Source of the DNA: Pseudomonadota bacterium
GTDB taxonomy: Bacteria > Pseudomonadota > Alphaproteobacteria > Sphingomonadales > Sphingomonadaceae
Direction of reading: 5' to 3'
DNA: 17,258 nt
Assembly: GCA_023433445.1 (NCBI GenBank)
Contig: JAEZCS010000200.1
Coordinates: 1-17,258, forward strand
Below the pieces are notes generated by a model, which saw only the letters and a program-made list of their open reading frames with translations, searched no databases and was not told the origin of the DNA. Made by a program: the position numbers and the translations under genes. Shown piece after piece: positions 1-7,121 of the stretch (within the stretch, counting starts at the first letter, position 1; every line of letters starts with the position of its first letter).

Positions 1-1310
1 GGTTCGTGCCGATCATGATCGGCGCGCCGGACATGGCCTTCCCGCGCATGAACAACATCAGTTTCTGGCTGCTGATCCCCGCCTTTGCGCTGCTGCTTGG
101 TTCGACCTTCGTACCCGGCGGTACGGGCAACGGTGCGGGTACGGGCTGGACCGTCTATGCTCCGCTTTCGACGAGCGGCTCTGCAGGCCCTGCCGTGGAC
201 ATGGCCATCTTGTCGCTCCACATCGCGGGCGCCAGCTCCATCCTGGGCGCGGTCAACTTCATCACCACCATCCTCAACATGCGCGCGCCGGGCATGACCC
301 TGCACAAGATGCCGCTATTCGTATGGTCGGTGCTGGTCACGGCTTTCCTTTTGCTGCTCGCGCTGCCGGTTCTGGCTGCTGCGATCACCATGCTGCTGAC
401 CGACCGCAATTTCGGCACGACCTTTTATGATGCTGCTGGCGGTGGCGATCCGGAGCTTTACCAGCATCTGTTCTGGTTCTTCGGTCACCCTGAAGTGTAC
501 ATCATGATCCTGCCGGGCTTCGGCATCATCAGTCAGATCGTTTCGACCTTCAGCCGTAAGCCTGTTTTCGGTTATCTCGGTATGGCTTATGCCATGGTCG
601 CGATCGGCGTGGTCGGCTTCGTTGTCTGGGCGCACCACATGTTCACCACCGGCATGTCGGTCAATGTGAAGATGTATTTCACGGCTGCAACCATGGTGAT
701 CGCGGTGCCTACGGGCATCAAGATCTTCTCCTGGATCGCGACGATCTGGGGCGGTTCGATCAGCTACAAGACTCCAATGGTTTGGGCTCTGGGCTTCATC
801 TTCCTGTTCACCGTGGGCGGCGTCACCGGCGTGGTCCTCGCGAACGGCGGCGTCGATGACGTGCTGCATGACACTTATTACGTCGTTGCTCACTTCCATT
901 ATGTGCTGTCGCTGGGGGCTGTTTTCGGTCTGTTCGCTGGCTTCTACTACTGGTTCCCGAAGATGTCGGGCCGCATGTACAGCGAGTTCCTGGGTCACCT
1001 GCACTTCTGGGTTTTCTTCGTCGGCGTGAACCTGCTGTTCTTCCCGATGCACTTCCTCGGTTTGTCGGGCATGCCCCGCCGCTATCCTGACTATCCAGAA
1101 GCTTTTGCCTACTGGAACAGCGTGGCGAGCCATGGATATGAGATCATGGCAGTGGGCGTGCTGATCTTCTTCGTGAACGTCTTCTGGTCGCTTGCGTTCG
1201 GCAAGAAAGCGGAAGGCAATCCTTGGGGTGAAGGTGCGACGACGCTGGAATGGACACTGTCCAGCCCGCCGCCTTTCCACCAGTTCGAAACGCTGCCGGT
1301 CGTCGATTGA
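1..1310 (+). CDS. ctaD: Cytochrome c oxidase subunit I, aa3 type (5' end outside window)
   Basis: Catalytic subunit of the aa3-type terminal oxidase in the inner membrane, reducing O2 and pumping protons. The reading frame (first whole codon at base 3) runs open through the left edge, so the N-terminal part, including the first heme a ligand and the D-channel entry, is missing. Counting the codon at 6 as residue 1, the ligands visible are His161 and Tyr165 in HPEVY (CuB and the His-Tyr crosslink), His210-His211 in WAHHMF (CuB), Lys239 in TGIKIFSW (K-channel) and His296/His298 in VAHFHYV (heme a3 and heme a). Several hydrophobic helices separate these motifs. The C-terminus EWTLSSPPPFHQFETLP is typical of bacterial subunit I. 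It heads the visible part of the ctaD-ctaB-ctaG-ctaE cluster; subunit II (ctaC) is presumably upstream. Identity is near certain. Confidence 0.97.
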   Translation, partial: FVPIMIGAPDMAFPRMNNISFWLLIPAFALLLGSTFVPGGTGNGAGTGWTVYAPLSTSGSAGPAVDMAILSLHIAGASSILGAVNFITTILNMRAPGMTLHKMPLFVWSVLVTAFLLLLALPVLAAAITMLLTDRNFGTTFYDAAGGGDPELYQHLFWFFGHPEVYIMILPGFGIISQIVSTFSRKPVFGYLGMAYAMVAIGVVGFVVWAHHMFTTGMSVNVKMYFTAATMVIAVPTGIKIFSWIATIWGGSISYKTPMVWALGFIFLFTVGGVTGVVLANGGVDDVLHDTYYVVAHFHYVLSLGAVFGLFAGFYYWFPKMSGRMYSEFLGHLHFWVFFVGVNLLFFPMHFLGLSGMPRRYPDYPEAFAYWNSVASHGYEIMAVGVLIFFVNVFWSLAFGKKAEGNPWGEGATTLEWTLSSPPPFHQFETLPVVD

Positions 1311-1328
1311 CGGTTGGCAGGAAGGAAA

Positions 1329-1344
1329 GCATCCCGCAGGATGC
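1329..1344 (+). other. Short stem-loop in the ctaD-ctaB gap
   Basis: A perfect 6-bp stem, GCATCC/GGATGC, with a 4-base loop (CGCA), 18 bases after the ctaD stop. No T-run follows, so it is not a terminator. It may mark an mRNA processing or stability site inside the operon; this role is inference. Confidence 0.4.
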
Positions 1345-1382
1345 CGGGTAGCGGCAGAAGTCGTGGACCCAAAGTTAGCAGT

Positions 1383-1406
1383 CCCGGCGCTCATGTTGGC
1401 GCCGGG
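1383..1406 (+). other. GC-rich stem-loop just upstream of the ctaB ribosome-binding site
   Basis: A perfect 8-bp stem, CCCGGCGC (1383-1390) with GCGCCGGG (1399-1406), around an 8-base loop. It ends 10 bases before the GAGGAG ribosome-binding sequence of ctaB and has no T-run. It could protect the 3' end of ctaD mRNA or tune ctaB translation; neither can be shown from sequence alone. Confidence 0.5.
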
Positions 1407-1424
1407 CTGCCGCATGAGGAGCAT

Positions 1425-2345
1425 ATGGCAAGTTCGCCGTTCATGACCGGGAGCGCTACTCCCACGATGCCAGCGCATTGGCGGGATTTCGTTGCTTTGA
1501 CCAAGCCGCGCGTAATGACCTTGGTGGTCTTTACGGGCCTTTGCGGGCTTCTTGCCGCGCCAGGCCATATTCACCCCGTGCTGGCTTTCACTGCCATTCT
1601 TTGCATTGCGCTTGGAGCGGGAGCGGCTGCGAGCCTCAACCAATGGTATGAAGCGGACATCGACGCTAAGATGAAGCGCACGGCCAACAGGCCGTTGCCT
1701 GCGGGGCGGATGGATCGCCAATCTGCGCTTCACTTTGGCGTGGGCCTCTCATTTTTTTCGGTACTACTGATGGGCGTGGCAACGAACTGGCTCGCGTCTG
1801 CCATCCTCGCTGTATCGATCCTTTACTATGTTTTTATCTACACCATCTGGCTGAAGCCGCGGACCGCCCAGAATATTGTGATCGGCGGTGCTGCTGGGGC
1901 CTTTCCCCCGGTAATCGGCTGGGCGGCGGTGACAGGTGACATCGGTGCTCTACCGGTCGCGCTTTTCATGCTCACCTTCTTCTGGACGCCGCCGCATTTC
2001 TGGGCCCTCGCCCTATTTGTGAAGACCGACTATTCCGCAGCTAACATACCGATGCTGCCAGTAGTATCGGGCGAGGTCGCGACGCGCCGACATATCTGGT
2101 TCTACACAGCAATCATGGCGGCTGCAGCGATGGCGCCGGTTCTGCTGCGCCTCACTGGTTTGATCTACGGGCTTACGGCGCTGATTGGGACCGGGTTGTT
2201 TGTGGTATTTGCCTTTGAAGTATTTCGGCGTCGTGAAACTGATCCCAGCCGGATGGGACCGGAACGGCGGCTGTTTAAATATTCGATACTTTACCTGTTT
2301 GCGCTGTTCGGTGCGGTCGTCGTTGATCGTTGGGTGTTCGCATGA
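1425..2345 (+). CDS. ctaB: Protoheme IX farnesyltransferase (heme O synthase)
   Basis: Transfers a farnesyl group to heme b to make heme O, the precursor of heme A for the oxidase encoded beside it. It is an integral membrane enzyme of the UbiA prenyltransferase family. With this start the product has 306 residues, the usual length. The first Asp-rich motif is NQWYEADIDAKMKRTANRPLP (residues 72-91 region, N72, D78, D80) and the second is in DYSAANIPMLP (D202-P211); the hydrophobic segments fit the family's multi-helix fold. The ATG at 1425 was chosen because GAGGAG lies 3 bases upstream and the protein then begins near the conserved DFVALTKPRVM block; ATG 1443 is the alternative. A longer frame reaches back to 1314 but lacks conserved sequence there. 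The stop overlaps the next start as ATGA. Confidence 0.95.
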   Translation: MASSPFMTGSATPTMPAHWRDFVALTKPRVMTLVVFTGLCGLLAAPGHIHPVLAFTAILCIALGAGAAASLNQWYEADIDAKMKRTANRPLPAGRMDRQSALHFGVGLSFFSVLLMGVATNWLASAILAVSILYYVFIYTIWLKPRTAQNIVIGGAAGAFPPVIGWAAVTGDIGALPVALFMLTFFWTPPHFWALALFVKTDYSAANIPMLPVVSGEVATRRHIWFYTAIMAAAAMAPVLLRLTGLIYGLTALIGTGLFVVFAFEVFRRRETDPSRMGPERRLFKYSILYLFALFGAVVVDRWVFA

Positions 2346-2473
2346 CACCTGAAGAGGAAAAGCAGGTCCGCAGTCGCCAGAAGTCGCGCGCCCTTGTTAC
2401 CGGTTTACTCCTTGGCGCACTCGTGATCCTGTTTTACGCGATCACCATCGCAAAGATCGGCGGAGGGCATTGA
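2342..2473 (+). CDS. 43-residue single-pass membrane protein between ctaB and ctaG (CoxF-like position)
   Basis: A short gene coding for 43 residues. It begins MTPEEEKQVRSRQKSRALV, a charged head, followed by one hydrophobic helix (about residues 18-38) and a short IAKIGGGH tail. Its ATG overlaps the ctaB stop (ATGA at 2342-2345) and its TGA shares one base with the ctaG ATG (TGATG at 2471-2475), so all three should be translationally coupled. Many alphaproteobacteria carry a tiny membrane protein, sometimes called CoxF, at this place in the oxidase cluster. The assignment rests on position, size and topology, not on a recognised motif. A role in oxidase assembly, perhaps with CtaG, is inference. 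The His-ending tail is the only conceivable metal ligand. Confidence 0.82.
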   Translation: MTPEEEKQVRSRQKSRALVTGLLLGALVILFYAITIAKIGGGH

Positions 2474-3048
2474 TGGCCAGCTTGCCACCGTCGCCATTTG
2501 ACCGTGATCGGCGTAATCGGCGTACATTGCTCACCATGGCCGGGGTAGGATTGGCCATGCTGGGCCTCGGGTTTGCTTCTGTTCCGCTGTACCGGATATT
2601 CTGCCAGCAGACCGGTTTCGGAGGAACGACTCAGCGAGCCGCCGCTGATGTCAAATTGCAGCCTGTCGCCGGTCACACACTTTCGATTCGCTTCGATTCC
2701 AATATTCAACCCGGCATGCCCTGGAAATTCTATCCCGAGCATGCCACTGATACCGTGACTGTTGGCGCGCGCGACATGGCGATCTTCATCGCGAAGAACA
2801 TGTCGGATAAGCCTGTTACCGGCACCGCGAGCTTCAACGTGACGCCGACACAAGCCGGTGCATACTTCACCAAGATCCAATGCTTCTGCTTTACCCAGCA
2901 GACTTTGCAGCCGGGCGAGCAGGTTCGCATGCCGGTAATCTATTATGTTGATCCTAAAATCCTGAATGATCCCGACAATAGGGACACGCAGGAAATTACG
3001 CTGAGCTACACCTTCTATCCTGTTGAGCAGGACAAGAAGCCGAGCTAA
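2473..3048 (+). CDS. ctaG: Cytochrome c oxidase assembly protein CtaG (Cox11 copper chaperone)
   Basis: Delivers copper to the CuB site of subunit I. The product has 191 residues. An N-terminal cytoplasmic stretch (1-20) is followed by one membrane helix (about 21-40) and a periplasmic immunoglobulin-like copper-binding domain. Diagnostic features are VPLYRIFCQQTGFGG (Cys44) after the helix and the copper-binding Cys137-Phe-Cys139 pair in IQCFCFTQQ. The motif PVIYYVDP follows near residues 154-161. The ATG at 2473 is preferred over an adjacent TTG at 2470 because it overlaps the preceding stop codon and gives the normal N-terminus. It sits between the small membrane protein gene and ctaE, as expected for an oxidase assembly operon. 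Confidence 0.96.
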   Translation: MASLPPSPFDRDRRNRRTLLTMAGVGLAMLGLGFASVPLYRIFCQQTGFGGTTQRAAADVKLQPVAGHTLSIRFDSNIQPGMPWKFYPEHATDTVTVGARDMAIFIAKNMSDKPVTGTASFNVTPTQAGAYFTKIQCFCFTQQTLQPGEQVRMPVIYYVDPKILNDPDNRDTQEITLSYTFYPVEQDKKPS

Positions 3049-3091
3049 GGCGATTCACGATAACGCGAACGCGAACAGGGAAGAGTACGTC

Positions 3092-3919
3092 ATGGCAGGC
3101 GCCAAGCAGCACGATTATCATATTCTACCGCCCAGCATCTGGCCGCTATTCGGTTCCATGTCGGCGCTGGTCATGGCGATGGGCGCGATCATGTGGATGC
3201 ACCCCGACGCCATGCCCGCTGGTGGTGGCTGGGTATTCCTGATCGGCGTCGCGGGCGTGCTGTTCACCATGTATAGCTGGTGGGCAAATGTGATCGCGGA
3301 AGCGCATGCCGGTGACCACACGCCGGTGGTGCAGCTGCACCTGCGCTACGGCATGATCCTGTTCATCGCGTCGGAAGTCATGTTCTTCGTCGGCTGGTTC
3401 TGGGCATTTTTCGACTTCTCGCTGTTCCCCAGCCAACTTGCCCCGATCGAAGGGATGTTCCCTTCCAAGGGTATCGAGGTGATGAACGCGTTCGAGCTGC
3501 CCCTGCTCAACACGCTGATCCTGCTTTGTTCGGGCACGACCGTGACCTGGGCCCACCATGCGCTGATTCATGGCGATCGCGAAGGCCTCAAGAAGGGGCT
3601 GTGGCTCACGGTTATTCTCGGTCTGCTGTTCTCAGCGATCCAGGCTTATGAATATGCGCACGCTCCGTTCCCCTTCGGCGGCAGCCCCTATAGCTCTGCC
3701 TTCTACATGGCGACGGGCTTCCATGGCTTCCATGTTCTGGTCGGTACGATCTTCCTGATCGTCAATCTTGTCCGCGTCTACAAAGGCCACTTCACGCCGC
3801 GTCAGCACTTCGGATTCGAGGCTGCGGCTTGGTACTGGCATTTCGTCGACGTCGTTTGGCTGTTCCTGTTCGTCGCCATCTACGTGTGGGGGGGCTGGGG
3901 CGCTCCGATTCACGGCTGA
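3092..3919 (+). CDS. ctaE: Cytochrome c oxidase subunit III
   Basis: Third core subunit of the aa3 oxidase, which supports stable proton uptake and lipid binding around subunit I. It has 275 residues, the usual bacterial length, with seven predicted helices. Family signatures visible are HDYHILPPSIWPLFGS at the N-terminus, the SEVMFFVGWFWAFF block, THHAL-type TWAHHALIHGD, ATGFHGFHVLVGTIFL and the final AWYWHFVDVVWLFLFVAIYVWGG. The ATG at 3092 follows AGGGAAGAG (3077-3085). An in-frame extension back to 3023 overlaps the ctaG end and is not conserved in character. The gap after ctaG is 43 bases. A strong terminator lies 18 bases past the stop codon. Confidence 0.96.
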   Translation: MAGAKQHDYHILPPSIWPLFGSMSALVMAMGAIMWMHPDAMPAGGGWVFLIGVAGVLFTMYSWWANVIAEAHAGDHTPVVQLHLRYGMILFIASEVMFFVGWFWAFFDFSLFPSQLAPIEGMFPSKGIEVMNAFELPLLNTLILLCSGTTVTWAHHALIHGDREGLKKGLWLTVILGLLFSAIQAYEYAHAPFPFGGSPYSSAFYMATGFHGFHVLVGTIFLIVNLVRVYKGHFTPRQHFGFEAAAWYWHFVDVVWLFLFVAIYVWGGWGAPIHG

Positions 3920-3937
3920 AGATTGCGCCTTATCGAT

Positions 3938-3974
3938 AAAGAAAACGGCCGGTGATGAACCGGCCGTTTTCTTT
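3938..3974 (+). terminator. Strong intrinsic terminator after ctaE
   Basis: The stem GAAAACGGCCGG (3941-3952) pairs perfectly with CCGGCCGTTTTC (3960-3971) around a 7-base loop. Three more A-T pairs extend it on the outside, and a T-rich tract (TTTTCTTTT, 3967-3975) forms the 3' side. The A-rich 5' arm means it could also stop transcription from the other strand. It separates the ctaD-ctaE transcript from the surf1 region. Confidence 0.9.
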
Positions 3975-3990
3975 TGGACGGAAGATAATT

Positions 3991-4149
3991 ATGCCTACCG
4001 CCATGCCTCTTCGACGCCTCGCGCTTTTCCTGCCTTCTTGGGTTGCTCCGCCGGGGGATCGCCAAGCAAGGGCGAGTGCTGCCGCACGCTGGCATGCCGA
4101 CCTGCCCTGTAAGGCTGGGTCATGCAGGTCGTCGGTGGCCACGCTGTGA
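3991..4149 (+). CDS. Doubtful 52-residue ORF upstream of surf1
   Basis: This frame starts with ATG 6 bases after GGAAG (3980-3984), a well-placed ribosome-binding site. It ends in a TGA that overlaps a possible GTG start of surf1 (GTGA, 4146-4149), the pattern of coupled genes. The 52-residue product starts MPTAMPLRRLALFLP. It is Arg/Ala-rich with two cysteines (KAGSC region), no clear helix and no family I recognise. If surf1 starts at ATG 4122 instead, the two would overlap out of frame by 28 bases. It could be a leader peptide, a decayed remnant or chance. In relatives a small DUF983 membrane protein often sits here, but this ORF does not resemble DUF983. The 3920-4121 stretch otherwise holds only the terminator. 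Confidence 0.25.
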   Translation: MPTAMPLRRLALFLPSWVAPPGDRQARASAAARWHADLPCKAGSCRSSVATL

Positions 4150-4787
4150 CTGAGCGGCGCATCCCGCTTTTTGCGAGCATCATCGTCATGTGCGCCGTGG
4201 TGGTCATGATCGGACTTGGCATCTGGCAGCTGCAGCGCCGCGGCGAGAAAGAGGCGATGTTGGCCCTTGCCTCGGCCAACCCAGCAAAGCCGACTGTCAG
4301 CTTCCCGCAAATGCCACCTGTTCCGCCCGAGCTGCTCTTTCGGCGATCCTCCCTTCATTGCCTGAATGTGGTGGGCTGGCAGACCGAGGCAGGACGGGCG
4401 GCAGATGGATCGGTTGGATACCGCTACATCGCGCAATGTTCGACGGGGGCAGAGGGGCCAGGAGCGCTCGTCGCCTTGGGCGTCGCCAGGCGACCGGACC
4501 TGAAGCCCGATTGGAGCGGAGGGCAGGTCCAGGGCTGGATTTCGGAGGAGCCGGACCACCGCACGTTCCTGTCCCGCTTTGCCGCCAGCGCTATGCCGCT
4601 GCGCCCCATGCTGATCGCTGAGCGTGCGCCGGAGGGATTGAAGCCGGTTGCGCCGCCGAGCGTTGCGGATGTCCCGAACAACCATTTCGCCTATGCGATC
4701 CAATGGTTCTTCTTTGCTGCCGTGGCCGTGATTATTTACGTGCTTGCGCTTCGCAGGCGGCCCCCTCCGCCGACCGGTCCGTCGTAA
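4122..4787 (+). CDS. surf1: SURF1-family cytochrome oxidase assembly protein
   Basis: SURF1/Shy1 proteins help insert heme A into subunit I. This copy has 221 residues. An N-terminal helix ends in the family motif IGLGIWQLQRRGEKEA (about residues 32-47), a periplasmic domain follows, and a C-terminal helix is preceded by the second signature, NNHFAYAIQWFFFAAV (about residues 187-202). The two-helix hairpin topology and the short bacterial length fit. ATG 4122 has TAAGG 7 bases upstream. GTG 4146 (MTERRIPLF...) is an equally plausible start and would overlap the preceding small ORF. The gene follows the ctaE terminator, so it probably has its own promoter or depends on read-through. thrC begins 45 bases after its stop. 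Confidence 0.9.
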   Translation: MQVVGGHAVTERRIPLFASIIVMCAVVVMIGLGIWQLQRRGEKEAMLALASANPAKPTVSFPQMPPVPPELLFRRSSLHCLNVVGWQTEAGRAADGSVGYRYIAQCSTGAEGPGALVALGVARRPDLKPDWSGGQVQGWISEEPDHRTFLSRFAASAMPLRPMLIAERAPEGLKPVAPPSVADVPNNHFAYAIQWFFFAAVAVIIYVLALRRRPPPPTGPS

Positions 4788-4831
4788 AGGCTTGCTCCGG
4801 GGCTCGGGTCTCGTTACCGCGCTTCCCCATC

Positions 4832-6232
4832 ATGCAATATGTGAGCACCAGGGGAAGCGCACCTGCGCTGGGTTTTGAGGATGTGACGCTGGCAGGGCTG
4901 GCGTCCGACGGTGGCCTCTATGTTCCGGAAAGCTGGCCGCGCTTTTCGGAGGACGACATACGGGCGCTCGCAGGGCTATCCTATGTCGAGACTGCCGTCC
5001 GCGTCATGGCCCCCTATGTTGCCGGCTCCCTAAGCGAAGACGAGCTACGCGAGCTATGTACCGCCGCCTATGGCCGCTTCAGCCACAATGCGGTGACACC
5101 GCTGGTGCAGCTTGATCATCAGCATTGGCTGCTGGAACTGTTCCACGGCCCGACTCTGGCTTTCAAGGATGTCGCGCTGCAGCTGCTGGGGCAGTTGTTC
5201 GAGCGGTTCCTGTCCCGTCGCGACGATCATCTGACAATTGTTGGCGCAACCTCGGGCGACACGGGCTCTGCCGCCATCGACGCCGTGGCCGGGCGTGAGA
5301 AAATCGACATCTTCATGCTGCACCCCGAAGGTCGCGTGTCCGATGTGCAGCGCCGCCAGATGACCACAGTGCGGGCGCCGAACGTTCATAACATCGCGAT
5401 CGAAGGCAGCTTTGACGATGCGCAGGCGCTCGTGAAGGCGATGTTCAACGATCCGGGCTTCTCGACGAAGTTCAATCTGTCGGCGGTGAACAGCATCAAC
5501 TGGGCGCGGCTGATGGCGCAGGTCGTCTATTATTTCTACGCTGCCGTAAGGCTGGGCGCACCGGAGCGGCAGGTCGCATTCTCGGTGCCGACCGGCAATT
5601 TCGGCGATGTGTTTGCTGGCTATGTCGCAGCGCAGATGGGCCTTCCGGTTGCCAAGCTGATGGTCGCCACGAACGTGAACGACATTCTGCACCGCGCGCT
5701 GGCGGACGGTGATTACAGCCAGGGCCAGGTCGTTCAAACGTCCACGCCCAGCATGGATATTCAGATCAGTTCGAATTTCGAACGCCTGCTGTTCGATGCC
5801 GGTGGGCGCGGTGGCCCAGCGCTGGCCGAGCAGATGAAGGGTTTCGAAACGAGCCGGGCGATGCGCCTCACCAATGCGCAGAGAGCCGGGGCGGCGAAGC
5901 TGTTCTCTTCGGCCCGCGTCGATGGCGACGCGATGAACATGGCCATCCGCTGGGCTTTTGATGGCGCAGGTCAGGTCATAGACCCTCATACCGCCGTTGG
6001 CCTTGCCGCCGCGCGCGAGATGCAGGTCGAGGCAGGCGTGCCGATCGTCACACTCGCGACCGCGCACCCTGCCAAGTTCCGAGAGGCCGTGGAGCGTGCC
6101 ACCGGACTTCGTCCGCCGCTGCCCGCCCGCATGGGTGACCTGTTCGCCCGCGAGGAGGCCTATGCCAAGTTGCCCGCGACCTTCGAGGCGATCACCGCCT
6201 ATGTCGCGGAGCGTGCTACGCCGCGAGCATGA
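4832..6232 (+). CDS. thrC: Threonine synthase
   Basis: PLP enzyme that converts O-phosphohomoserine to threonine and phosphate, the last step of threonine synthesis. The product has 466 residues, typical of the long class II form found in proteobacteria and fungi. The N-terminus MQYVSTRG matches the family. The PLP lysine is Lys112 in HGPTLAFKDVALQLLG. The substrate/phosphate loops are visible in VGATSGDTGSAA and in SVPTGNFGDVFAGY. The start at 4832 was chosen because an upstream in-frame extension to 4703 lies inside surf1. No good ribosome-binding site is seen before it. The stop overlaps the next gene's ATG (ATGA, 6229-6232), suggesting coupled translation with a methyltransferase. Confidence 0.96.
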   Translation: MQYVSTRGSAPALGFEDVTLAGLASDGGLYVPESWPRFSEDDIRALAGLSYVETAVRVMAPYVAGSLSEDELRELCTAAYGRFSHNAVTPLVQLDHQHWLLELFHGPTLAFKDVALQLLGQLFERFLSRRDDHLTIVGATSGDTGSAAIDAVAGREKIDIFMLHPEGRVSDVQRRQMTTVRAPNVHNIAIEGSFDDAQALVKAMFNDPGFSTKFNLSAVNSINWARLMAQVVYYFYAAVRLGAPERQVAFSVPTGNFGDVFAGYVAAQMGLPVAKLMVATNVNDILHRALADGDYSQGQVVQTSTPSMDIQISSNFERLLFDAGGRGGPALAEQMKGFETSRAMRLTNAQRAGAAKLFSSARVDGDAMNMAIRWAFDGAGQVIDPHTAVGLAAAREMQVEAGVPIVTLATAHPAKFREAVERATGLRPPLPARMGDLFAREEAYAKLPATFEAITAYVAERATPRA

Positions 6233-7098
6233 AGCTCGACACGCTGATCGGCGAACCTTGGGCAGACTATGGCCTGATCGATTCGGGTCATGGCCGCAAG
6301 CTCGAGCGCTATGGCCACTATCGCTTCATCCGGCCCGAGCCGCAGGCCATGTGGGCGCCCGCGAGCGCCGACTGGCAGGCCGATGGCGAATTCGTGCCGG
6401 GATCGGACGAAGAAGGCGGCGGCCGATGGTTCTATGATCGTCCGGTGCCTGCCGAAGGTTGGCCGCTGAACTGGAACGAAGTGACGTTCCAGGCGAGTTG
6501 CACACCCTTCCGGCACCTCGGCTTCTTTCCCGACATGGCGCCGGTGTGGAACTGGATGCGCGAACAGACAGCCGGACTGGAGCAGCCGCAGGTCATGAAC
6601 CTGTTCGGCTATACCGGCGTCGGCACCTTGGCGATGTCGGCCGCTGGCGCGCAGATGGTGCATGTCGATGCGTCGAAGAAGTCGGTTGCGCAGGCGCGGT
6701 CCAATGCCGCCGCGTCGGGCATGGAGGACCGCCCGGTCCGGTGGATCGTTGACGATGCCGCCAAGTTCGTCGCGCGCGAGGTCCGGCGAGGGCGGCGCTA
6801 CGATGGGATATTGCTCGACCCGCCGAAATATGGCCGTGGCCCGGATGGCGAAATCTGGAGGCTGGAGGAAGATCTTCCCAGGTTGATCGCGGATTGCCGC
6901 CGTCTGCTGGATGCCGACAGCCGGTTCCTGTTCCTGACCGTCTATGCCGTGCGCATGTCAGCGCTGGCGATCGGGGAATTGTTGAAGCAGGCCTTTGCCG
7001 ACCTTCCGGGTACGGTCGAAGCAGGGGAGTTGGCCGTGCGCGAAGAAGCGCGAGGGCTGGAACTGCCGACGGCGATCTGGGCGCGCTGGCGGCGCTGA
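6229..7098 (+). CDS. Class I SAM-dependent methyltransferase, RlmI/RlmK-like
   Basis: A 289-residue predicted cytosolic methyltransferase. The SAM-binding motif I is NLFGYTGVGTLAMSAAGA (residues 124-141), followed by the acidic VDAS (146-149) at the end of strand 2. The catalytic-type motif is DPPKYGRGP (197-205), as in the RlmI/RlmK (YccW) group of 23S rRNA cytosine-5 or guanine-7 methyltransferases. An N-terminal region (1-115) rich in Trp and Pro precedes the Rossmann domain in place of the PUA domain of RlmI. The substrate is therefore unproven; rRNA is the best guess. It overlaps thrC by 4 bases. Downstream it converges on envC with a 23-base gap that holds no obvious terminator. Confidence 0.88.
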   Translation: MKLDTLIGEPWADYGLIDSGHGRKLERYGHYRFIRPEPQAMWAPASADWQADGEFVPGSDEEGGGRWFYDRPVPAEGWPLNWNEVTFQASCTPFRHLGFFPDMAPVWNWMREQTAGLEQPQVMNLFGYTGVGTLAMSAAGAQMVHVDASKKSVAQARSNAAASGMEDRPVRWIVDDAAKFVAREVRRGRRYDGILLDPPKYGRGPDGEIWRLEEDLPRLIADCRRLLDADSRFLFLTVYAVRMSALAIGELLKQAFADLPGTVEAGELAVREEARGLELPTAIWARWRR

Positions 7099-7121
7099 AT
7101 CAGAGGCGCGTCACACGGTTT

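Noticed and set aside
315..1733. A 472-codon minus-strand open frame across ctaD and ctaB
   Set aside because: It is antisense to two certain genes, rich in His, Arg and Gln as expected of a mirror frame in GC-rich DNA, and shows no domain or signal.
5054..6067. A 337-codon minus-strand frame inside thrC
   Set aside because: It lies wholly antisense to thrC, whose motifs are unambiguous, and has His/Arg-rich mirror composition.
7099..7121. A terminator in the convergent gap between the methyltransferase and envC
   Set aside because: The 23 bases contain no stem with a T-run.
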